Assembly: GCA_964431545.1 (NCBI GenBank)
Contig: CAYSLC010000044.1
Span: 1 to 28,925 of the forward strand
Source of the DNA: CAYSLC01 sp964431545
GTDB taxonomy: Bacteria; Desulfobacterota; Desulfobacteria; Desulfobacterales; JAABSP01
DNA: 28,925 nt
Direction: 5' to 3'
A model generated the notes under the pieces. It was not told where the DNA came from and did no database searches. It saw nothing but the letters and a program-made list of their open reading frames with translations. The translations under genes were made by a program, and so were the position numbers. This document shows positions 22,957-28,925 of the stretch, piece after piece. Every line of letters starts with the position of its first letter. The first letter of the stretch is position 1.

Positions 22957-24777
22957 CTAGTATCGCCGGAAACCGTTCCTCTCCGGTTCCGGAAGCTGTC
23001 CGAGCGGCCCTTTTTCCGGGCGGGATCCTTGCCGGGGTTTTTTCCGAGGTGCGGCCGAGGTCGGGGACCGCCCCCGATTCCTCTCGCCCCCCACAAGCGC
23101 GGACAGGGATGCCACCATCTCCTGCATGTGTTTCGCCTGGCGGTTCATCTCCCTGGAGGCTTCCGTGGAGCCCTGGGCAGTGGCCGTGTTCCGATGGGTC
23201 ACCTTCTCGATGGCGCCCACGGCCCGGTTCACCTCCTCGAGGCCCTGGTGTTGTTCCTGGGACGCGGCGGCGATCTCTCCGATGAGGGAGACGATCCGGT
23301 CCGCCTCCCGGGCCAGGGTGGTGAAGGCCTCGGCGGTGGCCGCCACCTGGATCCGGCCTTCCTTTGTGCCGGTGACGGTGGCATCGATGAGCCCTCCCGT
23401 CTCCCGGGCCGCCTCCCCCGATCGCAGGGCCAGCTTCCGGACCTCTTCGGCCACCACGGCGAACCCGCCCCCCGTCCCTCCGGAACGGGCCGCCTCGATG
23501 GCGGCGTTGAGGGCCAGCAGGTTGGTCTGAAAGGCGATGTCGTCGATGGCCTTGACGATCCTCCTGCTTTCGTCGCTCGACCTGGAGACATCCTCCATGG
23601 TCTCGACCAGCGTGTCCATGGCGCTGGCGGCTTCGGCCACGAGCCTGGAGACATCCCCCATGAGCCGGTCCGCCTGGGCGGCGTTTTCGGCGTTCTGCCG
23701 GGTCATGGCCGACAGTTGCTCCAGGGAGGCCGAGGATTCCTCGATGGCGGCCGCCTGGGAGGCGGCCCCCTCGGAGAGAGCGGCGCTCTCGGAAAACAGC
23801 CGGGCCGACGCCGAGACAACACTGCCGATGCCCCGGTTCATCCCCGAGATCACCCCCTTGGTCCGTTTCAGAACGGCACGGGAGGAGATCCAAGCGTAGA
23901 GGAGGCCCAGCAGGAGCGCGGCGAGAACGAACCCCAGAATCAGCCGCTTGGAAAACCGTTCCACCGCCGCCAACCGGTCGGAGATGATCCGGCCCAGGTC
24001 TAAAAAGAGGGCGTCGATGCCCTTCCCATGCTTTCCCATGGCCTCCCGGTGGCGGATCTGCTTCTCCACCTCCCCCCGGTACCGCCGAATGGCCCCGGCA
24101 TAGTCGTCCATGGCGGTCCGGAGGCGATTTCCCACCGCGCTCAGGGACTCGCTCTTCTCCACCCGTTTCCGCCACGCCTCCAGTGCCTTCTCCATCCCTT
24201 CGAGGGTCTGTTCCACCATCCGCCATCGATTCTCGGTATTCCGCCCCGTGTAGACCTTGACGGCCGAGTGCATCAGCAGGTTGGCGGCGCGCATCTCATC
24301 CACCAGAAAGTCTCCCTCGTCGATGGCGGTCCGGATCTCCGACTGGAGTTCGTCCATCATCGTTTCGGCCAGGATCTTGGCGTTTTCCGACCCGACGTAG
24401 AGGCTGAACGCGCCGAGATACCCGGTGATCTCCTCTTTCCCCTCCCCCAGGAGGCTTCCCACCCCCAGCTCCCGGGCCAGGCGCCGGACCGCCGCGTCCA
24501 CGGTTTTGAGGCTCCCTTCCAGGGCGGTCAGGGCCCGCTCCTTTTCCACCCGCTGGATCTCCCTGGCCTGATCGTAGTTGTGGATCAGGTATTGGGTGAC
24601 GTGTTCCTTTGCGGCGGAAAAATCCTTCTGGATGGCATGGATCTCCTTGTAGAGGGAGACCCCCTTCATCAGATGGGTGAGGGCGATGTACCCCGATCCT
24701 CCGACGGCCAGCAGCAGTGTCAGGATCAGGGCGTACCCCAACCCGATCCGTCTTCCCAGTGTCATATTCCGAAACAT
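22957..24777 (-). CDS. Methyl-accepting chemotaxis protein
   Basis: A 606-aa transmembrane receptor. ATG 24777 was chosen because GGAG lies six bases upstream and the first helix follows directly (RIGLGYALILTLLLAVGGSGYIAL, ~9-32). A ~245-residue periplasmic helical domain with many Glu/Arg heptads follows, then the second helix at ~276-297. No clear HAMP domain is seen: only ~25 residues (AVLKRTKGVISGMNRGIGSV) lead to the signalling helices. The signalling tip FQTNLLALNAAIEAARSG at ~411-428 and FAVVAEEVRKLA are canonical. The C-terminus is a basic, Pro/Arg-rich tail with no CheR-docking pentapeptide. It should control a CheA/CheW kinase encoded elsewhere. A small membrane protein gene follows 17 bases downstream. 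Confidence 0.93.
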   Translation of the reverse strand: MFRNMTLGRRIGLGYALILTLLLAVGGSGYIALTHLMKGVSLYKEIHAIQKDFSAAKEHVTQYLIHNYDQAREIQRVEKERALTALEGSLKTVDAAVRRLARELGVGSLLGEGKEEITGYLGAFSLYVGSENAKILAETMMDELQSEIRTAIDEGDFLVDEMRAANLLMHSAVKVYTGRNTENRWRMVEQTLEGMEKALEAWRKRVEKSESLSAVGNRLRTAMDDYAGAIRRYRGEVEKQIRHREAMGKHGKGIDALFLDLGRIISDRLAAVERFSKRLILGFVLAALLLGLLYAWISSRAVLKRTKGVISGMNRGIGSVVSASARLFSESAALSEGAASQAAAIEESSASLEQLSAMTRQNAENAAQADRLMGDVSRLVAEAASAMDTLVETMEDVSRSSDESRRIVKAIDDIAFQTNLLALNAAIEAARSGGTGGGFAVVAEEVRKLALRSGEAARETGGLIDATVTGTKEGRIQVAATAEAFTTLAREADRIVSLIGEIAAASQEQHQGLEEVNRAVGAIEKVTHRNTATAQGSTEASREMNRQAKHMQEMVASLSALVGGERNRGRSPTSAAPRKKPRQGSRPEKGPLGQLPEPERNGFRRY

Positions 24778-24910
24778 GATGGACTCCATAAGCAAGGGGG
24801 CGGTGGAACGGGTCGGTCGGCGCTCCATCCCTCATCCATCGGCGAGAAGCGCTCTTTCACAGGCGCTTGAACCATGACCATCTTTTCAAAAATCGCCTGA
24901 AATGGAAAGG

Positions 24911-24962
24911 GCAAACTTCTATGGAGAAGGTTTGCATTCATCCCCTTCCGTGTGGTACACAC
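24911..24962. promoter_or_regulatory. Leader hairpin and palindrome upstream of cbiB
   Basis: In the 228-base gap between the divergent receptor and cbiB genes, GCAAACTTCT (24911-24920) pairs with AGAAGGTTTGC (24925-24935) around ATGG, giving a 10-bp stem with one bulged G. A palindrome GTGTGGTACACAC (24950-24962) follows. Neither matches the cobalamin riboswitch or its B12 box. They may be a leader structure or an operator for cbiB; no clear promoter hexamers were seen beside them. Confidence 0.35.
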
Positions 24963-25005
24963 CATCTCTTTGGTGAGTTTTCGAACCGACCTTTCAAGGA
25001 AACGT

Positions 25006-25965
25006 ATGGGCCTGTTGACGATCGCAAGTTTGCCGGTGGCGTTTCTCCTGGACCTGGTGGCGGGAGATCCCCCGTCCCTGCCCCACCCCATCCGGTGGAT
25101 GGGCATCGCCATCGAAAAGGGAGAATCCGCTTTCCGACGGCTACCGGTCCCGCCCGCGGGGGCCGGCGGGCTACTGGTCCTCGTCCTCGTCCCTGCGGCC
25201 TGGTCCCTCACGGCTCTTGCCGTTTTCTGGGCTCGAGCGGTCCATCCCTGGGTCGGAATGGGGCTGGAGGTTCTGCTGGTCTACTACACCCTCTCCGTTC
25301 GATCCCTGGAAGAGGCGGCCATGGCGGTCCATCGGGCAATGCGGACCGGCGAGACGGAGGCCGGCCGATCGGCCCTGGCCATGATCGTGGGAAGGGATGT
25401 CCGGGAGCTTTCCGAGGCCGGCGTGGCCCGGGCCGCCGTGGAGACGGTGGCCGAGAACCTGGTGGACGGCGTCTTGGCGCCGCTCTTCTTTGCGGTCATC
25501 GGCGGCGCGCCACTGGCCATGGCTTACAAAATGGTCAACACCCTCGATTCCATGGTGGGGTACAAGAACGATCGGTACCTGGAATTCGGCCGGTTTGCGG
25601 CCCGTCTGGACGACGCCGCCAACTTTGTCCCGGCCCGCCTTTCCGTTCCCGTGATCGCCCTGGCGGCCCAAATGGTGGCCGGAAGGGGGAGATCCGCGTT
25701 CTCCCTCGCTGTCTCCGAGGGACGGAACCACGCCTCCCCGAATGCCGGATTCCCCGAGGCCGCCTTTGCGGCGACCCTCGGGATCTGGATGGGGGGCCCC
25801 AACATCTACCACGGCCGGAGGGTGGAAAAGCCCTACATCGGTCGGGGCCTGCGGGAGGCGGAACCCGGCGATATCCCCAAAGCCTGCCACCTGATGATCC
25901 TCTCCTCGGGTTTGTGGATGGCGCTCCTCTGGGCGGCCTCCGCCCTGCTCGGTCGGTTTCTTTAG
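25006..25965 (+). CDS. cbiB: Adenosylcobinamide-phosphate synthase (CbiB/CobD-type membrane enzyme)
   Basis: A 319-aa integral membrane protein that attaches aminopropanol (or its phosphate) to adenosylcobyric acid. ATG 25006 is preceded by AAGGA at 6 bases; an earlier in-frame GTG at 24952 adds an unconserved stretch. Family motifs are present: LLDLVAGDPPSLPHPIRWMG near the N-terminus, YYTLSVRSLEEAAMAV, LAMIVGRDVRELSE, AAVETVAENLVDGVLAPLFF, AYKMVNTLDSMVGYKNDRY and GRFAARLDDAANFVPARLS. The C-terminal GRNHASPNAGFPEAAFAATLG is also typical. Several hydrophobic helices make it an inner-membrane protein. It uses the product of the CobD-type enzyme and of CobQ, encoded 4-10 kb upstream, but is in a separate unit. 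The methyltransferase gene follows 65 bases later. Confidence 0.95.
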   Translation: MGLLTIASLPVAFLLDLVAGDPPSLPHPIRWMGIAIEKGESAFRRLPVPPAGAGGLLVLVLVPAAWSLTALAVFWARAVHPWVGMGLEVLLVYYTLSVRSLEEAAMAVHRAMRTGETEAGRSALAMIVGRDVRELSEAGVARAAVETVAENLVDGVLAPLFFAVIGGAPLAMAYKMVNTLDSMVGYKNDRYLEFGRFAARLDDAANFVPARLSVPVIALAAQMVAGRGRSAFSLAVSEGRNHASPNAGFPEAAFAATLGIWMGGPNIYHGRRVEKPYIGRGLREAEPGDIPKACHLMILSSGLWMALLWAASALLGRFL

Positions 25966-26030
25966 GACCGGAGGCCCATGCACCCTGCCCTGCCAAGATC
26001 TTCCAAAGGCGAGAGGATGCTGTCGCCGTC

Positions 26031-26816
26031 ATGATCTTCGTGGCCGACAACCTTCAGATCACCGATCCCGTCATCGACCAGGCGGTGAAACAGGAGGATC
26101 CGGCGCCGATCCAGGCCCTGGTGAGACGATGCGAGGCGGCCGGGGCCGAGGCCATCGACATCAACTCCGGGCCCATGACCAAGACGCCGGAGAAAATGGG
26201 GTTCATGGTGGCGGCGGTCCAGGCGGTCACCGACCTGCCGGTTCTCATCGACACGGCCAATCCCCTGGCCATGACCGAAGGCCTCCGGGCCAGCCGGAAG
26301 ACATCGATCATCAATGGGTTCTCCCTGGAACCGGTGAAGCTTGCGGAGATCCTCCCGCTCGCCGGCGAGTTCGACGTGGAGATCATCGGGTATCTCCTCG
26401 ATTCCCACAGTCATGTGCCGCCGGATGCCGCCGGCAGGCTCGAGGTGGCCATGGCGGTCTTCGAGGCGGCCGGAAGCGCGGGCGTTCCCCCCTCCCGGTT
26501 GATCATCGATCCGGTGGTGGCGCCGGCGGCCTGGGCCGACGGCGTGGTCCAGAACCGGGAGATCCTCTCCGTGATCCGGCAGCTGCCGGATCTGATCGGA
26601 GAGCCGGTCAGGACCATCGGCGGCCTCTCCAACCTGACCACGGGCGGGGCGCCCCTGTCGAAGAGACGCCTCCTGGAGAGGAGCTATCTGCCCATGCTGG
26701 CCGCGGCCGGGCTCAGCTTCGCGTTGATGAACGTCCTCCACGAGGAGACCATGGCCGTGGCCCGGGCCTGCCGGGCCCTCACCTCCGGCGGAATCTTCGC
26801 CTGGGAGGCCCTCTGA
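26031..26816 (+). CDS. Methyltetrahydrofolate:corrinoid methyltransferase-like protein (pterin-binding TIM barrel)
   Basis: A 261-aa soluble protein of the AcsE/MtgA/MetH-pterin-binding type. It would transfer the methyl group of methyltetrahydrofolate to a corrinoid protein. ATG 26031 is the only reasonable start; a GAGAGGA lies 13 bases upstream, somewhat far. Family features are GAEAIDINSGP (pterin contact), VTDLPVLIDTANPLAMTEGL, SIINGFSLEP, LIIDPVVAP, TIGGLSNLTTGG (with the Asn-rich loop that contacts the pterin) and a C-terminal LMNVLHEE. It lies 65 bases after cbiB and could be co-transcribed. No dedicated corrinoid-protein gene is visible beside it, so the methyl acceptor must be encoded elsewhere. 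Confidence 0.9.
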   Translation: MIFVADNLQITDPVIDQAVKQEDPAPIQALVRRCEAAGAEAIDINSGPMTKTPEKMGFMVAAVQAVTDLPVLIDTANPLAMTEGLRASRKTSIINGFSLEPVKLAEILPLAGEFDVEIIGYLLDSHSHVPPDAAGRLEVAMAVFEAAGSAGVPPSRLIIDPVVAPAAWADGVVQNREILSVIRQLPDLIGEPVRTIGGLSNLTTGGAPLSKRRLLERSYLPMLAAAGLSFALMNVLHEETMAVARACRALTSGGIFAWEAL

Positions 26817-26871
26817 ACCGTCGCGGCCTCGACCGCCGAACCGCTTTGGATCGCCTGACCGCCTTTGCCGC

Positions 26872-26900
26872 TTGACACCCCTTCGACTTTCTTCTATTCG
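26872..26900 (+). promoter_or_regulatory. Sigma-70-like promoter for the substrate-binding protein
   Basis: A perfect TTGACA (26872-26877) is followed after 17 bases by TATTCG (26895-26900), a weak -10. It lies in an AT-rich patch before the gene, together with GTTAC/GTAAC half-sites flanking 26902-26930. The start codon at 26946 is preceded by AGAGGAGG, an excellent ribosome-binding site. Confidence 0.45.
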
Positions 26901-26945
26901 GTTACCATCATTCGGTATCACCATGTAACGTCAAGAGGAGGAACC

Positions 26946-28502
26946 ATGAACCGATATTTCCACACCGCATGGACGGCCATGATTCTGGGCGCCGTGCTAT
27001 TTACGGCGACCGCTCTCGCGGCGGGCAAGGATATCCTGGTGGTGGGCGTACCGTCGGACATCCACACCCTGGACCCTGCGGTCTCCATCGACAACAATGA
27101 CTGGCGACAGATCTATCCGTGTTACGACCGGCTGGTGAAGTACAAGGTCGTCCATGGCCACGGCACCACGAGCGTGGAGCCCATGGCCGCGGAATCGATG
27201 GCCGTGTCGGATGACGGCAAGATCTGGACCTTCAAGATCCGCAAGGGGATCCGCTTCGAAGACGGCCGTCCCCTGGACGCCGCGGCCGTCAAATTCTCCT
27301 TCGACCGGGTCAGAAGCATCGGGATGGGGCCGGCGGACAACCTGAGCGCCATCGACGCAGTGGAGACGATGGACGACTACACCGTCAGGATCACTCTGAA
27401 AAACCGCTTCGGCCCTTTCCTCCAGACCCTGGCCACCACCGCCGGCTCCATCGTCAATCCCAACATCATGGCCCACGAGAAAGACGGCGACATGGGTCGG
27501 GCCTGGCTGAGCGAACACACCGACGGCAGCGGGCCGTTTACGCTCCACCGGTGGACCCGCGGCGAGCGTTGCGTTCTGATCGCCAAACCGACCCATTGGA
27601 GCGGGGTGCCGAAACTCTCCAAGGTGATCGTTCGGTTCATGCCCGATTCGACGGACCGGCGCACGGCTCTGGAACGGGGGGAGATCGATATCGCCGAGGG
27701 GATCCCCATGGATCGAATTCCGGCGCTGGAAAAGCACCCGGAGGTGGTGGTCCGGAAATACCTCTCCCAGTTCGTGGAGTACGTCTACCTCAACAATCGA
27801 AAACCGGCTCTCAAAGACGCAACGGTCCGCCGCGCCCTCTCCCATGCGGTGGATTACCAGGGGATCATCGAACAGGTCCTCCAGGGGGAGGGGATCCAGA
27901 TGCGCGGCGCCATCCCCCAGGGGATGTGGGCCCACAAACCGGACGCCTTCCAGTACACCCGGGATGTGGACAAGGCCAGGGCCCTGCTCCAGGAGGCCGG
28001 CCTGGAAAAAGGCCTGTCGCCGACCCTGATCTATTCGGAGCGGCGCCCCACCTGGGACCGGATCGCCAAGATCCTCAAGGATAACTTCGCCGACATCGGC
28101 GTCGATCTGAAGCTATCGAGGATGTCCAATGTCGCTCTCAGGGAAAAGGTCGACCAGGGTGATTTCGATCTCTGCCTGGGGGCATGGAGCCCCGATTTCG
28201 CCGACCCGTACATGTTCATGAACTTCTGGTTCGACTCCCGGCTCTGGGGGCTTTCCGGGAACCGGAGCTTCTATCAAAACGAGACGGTCGACGACCTGAT
28301 CCGCCGGGCCGCCGGGGAGACGGATAAACAGAAACGGATCCGCCTCTACAACCGTGCCCAGGAGATCATCCTCCGGGAGGCGCCCTACATCTTCCTCTAC
28401 CAGGTCAACACCATGGTCCCCATGCGCAAAACCGTCCGGGGATATGTCTACAACCCATTGCTCGAGTCGATGTACAATTTCAGGGATATCGCCAAAGAGT
28501 GA
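26946..28502 (+). CDS. ABC transporter substrate-binding protein, dipeptide/oligopeptide family 5 (DppA/OppA-like)
   Basis: A 518-aa secreted protein. ATG 26946 follows AGAGGAGG at ideal distance, and the N-terminus is a Sec signal peptide (WTAMILGAVLFTATALA) with probable cleavage after Ala25; no lipobox Cys is present, so it should be free in the periplasm. The mature protein begins KDILVVGVPSDIHTLDPAVS, as in this family, and continues with RLVKYK, AAESMAVSDDGKIWTFKIRKGIRFEDGRPLDAAAVKFSFDRV, GSGPFTLHRW and RRALSHAVDYQGIIEQVL. Family-typical residues appear near the C-terminus (LCLGAWSPDFADPYMFMNFWF). Ligand unknown: peptides, nickel complexes or glutathione are all possible. No permease or ATPase gene is visible downstream. 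Confidence 0.93.
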   Translation: MNRYFHTAWTAMILGAVLFTATALAAGKDILVVGVPSDIHTLDPAVSIDNNDWRQIYPCYDRLVKYKVVHGHGTTSVEPMAAESMAVSDDGKIWTFKIRKGIRFEDGRPLDAAAVKFSFDRVRSIGMGPADNLSAIDAVETMDDYTVRITLKNRFGPFLQTLATTAGSIVNPNIMAHEKDGDMGRAWLSEHTDGSGPFTLHRWTRGERCVLIAKPTHWSGVPKLSKVIVRFMPDSTDRRTALERGEIDIAEGIPMDRIPALEKHPEVVVRKYLSQFVEYVYLNNRKPALKDATVRRALSHAVDYQGIIEQVLQGEGIQMRGAIPQGMWAHKPDAFQYTRDVDKARALLQEAGLEKGLSPTLIYSERRPTWDRIAKILKDNFADIGVDLKLSRMSNVALREKVDQGDFDLCLGAWSPDFADPYMFMNFWFDSRLWGLSGNRSFYQNETVDDLIRRAAGETDKQKRIRLYNRAQEIILREAPYIFLYQVNTMVPMRKTVRGYVYNPLLESMYNFRDIAKE

Positions 28503-28561
28503 CCCCCCCAAAGCCGGTTCGGAGGTGTAATCCACTCAATGTGAACGCTTTTTTAAATTCC

Positions 28562-28925
28562 ATGAAGCTTCTTCTCATTTCCGCAAACACGGAACAGATC
28601 AACATGCCCGTCCTTCCGTTGGGCATGGCCTGCGTGGCCGCCGCCGTCGAGGCGTCTGGGCACCACGTCGACACCCTCAATCTGATGACCCGTAAGAACA
28701 CACGCGGCCGGATCGCCGAGGCCGTCCACAGGGGAGCGCCGGATCTGATCGGCATCTCCGTCCGGAACATCGACGATCAGATCATGGAAACGCCCATGTT
28801 TCTCCTCGATTCCGTGAAGCGGGTCGTCCGGGAGTGCCGGGAGCTTACGGACCGCCCCATCGTCCTGGGCGGCGCCGGGTACAGCATCTTTCCGGATGCC
28901 GCCCTGGCCTATCTCGGCGCCGATA
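28562..28925 (+). CDS. B12-binding-domain radical SAM protein, 3' partial
   Basis: The frame is open to the end of the window and gives 121 residues starting MKLLLISANTEQ. An in-frame GTG at 28541, 15 bases after a GGAGG, is an alternative start. The visible part is the cobalamin-binding Rossmann-like domain typical of B12-dependent radical SAM enzymes (PVLPLGMACVAAAVEASGHHVDTLNL, APDLIGISVRNIDDQ, RPIVLGGAGYSIFPDAALAYLGAD). The radical SAM CxxxCxxC cluster would lie beyond the window. The corrinoid is bound without the DxHxxG motif in many members, as here. Such proteins perform methylations or rearrangements on unactivated carbon; the substrate cannot be told. It lies 59 bases after the substrate-binding protein gene. 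Confidence 0.85.
   Translation, partial: MKLLLISANTEQINMPVLPLGMACVAAAVEASGHHVDTLNLMTRKNTRGRIAEAVHRGAPDLIGISVRNIDDQIMETPMFLLDSVKRVVRECRELTDRPIVLGGAGYSIFPDAALAYLGAD

Noticed and set aside
24867..26030. Upstream extension of the methyltransferase frame over cbiB
   Set aside because: The peptide is Gly/Arg/Pro-rich shadow sequence, while cbiB in another frame is fully conserved and has its own ribosome-binding site.
1..28925. CRISPR array, rRNA or tRNA genes
   Set aside because: No regularly spaced repeats, conserved rRNA stretches or cloverleaf-like segments with a GTTCRANYC box were noticed by eye; a tRNAscan or Infernal run would be decisive.

Overview
The window reads as a GC-rich anaerobic bacterium, most likely a deltaproteobacterium (Desulfobacterota). 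This is inferred from the anaerobic-route cobalamin gene cbiG, a methyltetrahydrofolate:corrinoid methyltransferase, a B12-binding radical SAM protein and a dense set of PAS and response-regulator genes. A run of exactly 100 Ns (3047-3146) shows that this is a draft, probably metagenomic, scaffold. No rRNA, tRNA, CRISPR array, complete insertion sequence or cobalamin riboswitch was found.

Region 1 (1-3352) holds the 3' part of a Uma2-family gene and a large metallo-beta-lactamase-fold protein with two cyclic-nucleotide-binding-like domains. It ends at the assembly gap, whose two flanks share an identical 55-bp sequence inside the remains of a gamma-glutamyltransferase gene.

Region 2 (3348-13032, minus strand) is a signalling block: a single-domain cNMP protein, a receiver fused to a histidine-kinase dimerisation-like helix, an NtrC-type sigma-54 activator, three histidine kinases (one with an N-terminal receiver, one membrane-bound) and a Ca2+/cation antiporter. 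A small AT-richer plus-strand pair (a 68-aa protein and a nucleotidyltransferase, 6334-6937) is wedged into this block and looks like an acquired module.

Region 3 (13150-20916, plus strand) is a tightly packed cobalamin operon: cbiG, cobJ, a CobO/BtuR-like gene that has lost its P-loop, cobQ, cobU, an unrecognised 498-aa tail-anchored protein, cobS and a CobD-type aminotransferase. Four junctions are coupled: three are ATGA overlaps (cobQ/cobU, cobU/unknown, cobS/cobD) and cbiG/cobJ overlap more deeply. The genes cover ring contraction, amidation, nucleotide-loop activation and aminopropanol supply; earlier ring methylases and cobalt insertion must lie elsewhere.

Region 4 (20917-22290) is a lower-GC patch with a decayed partial duplicate of the cobD 3' end and a PD-(D/E)XK (Rpn-like) nuclease gene.

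Region 5 (22397-24777, minus strand) is a two-gene unit: a methyl-accepting chemotaxis protein followed by a small membrane protein. Region 6 (25006-28925, plus strand) holds cbiB, a pterin-dependent corrinoid methyltransferase, a peptide-type ABC substrate-binding protein and the start of a B12-binding radical SAM protein. Making the corrinoid (cbiB and the operon) and using it (methyltransferase, radical SAM) are thus close together.
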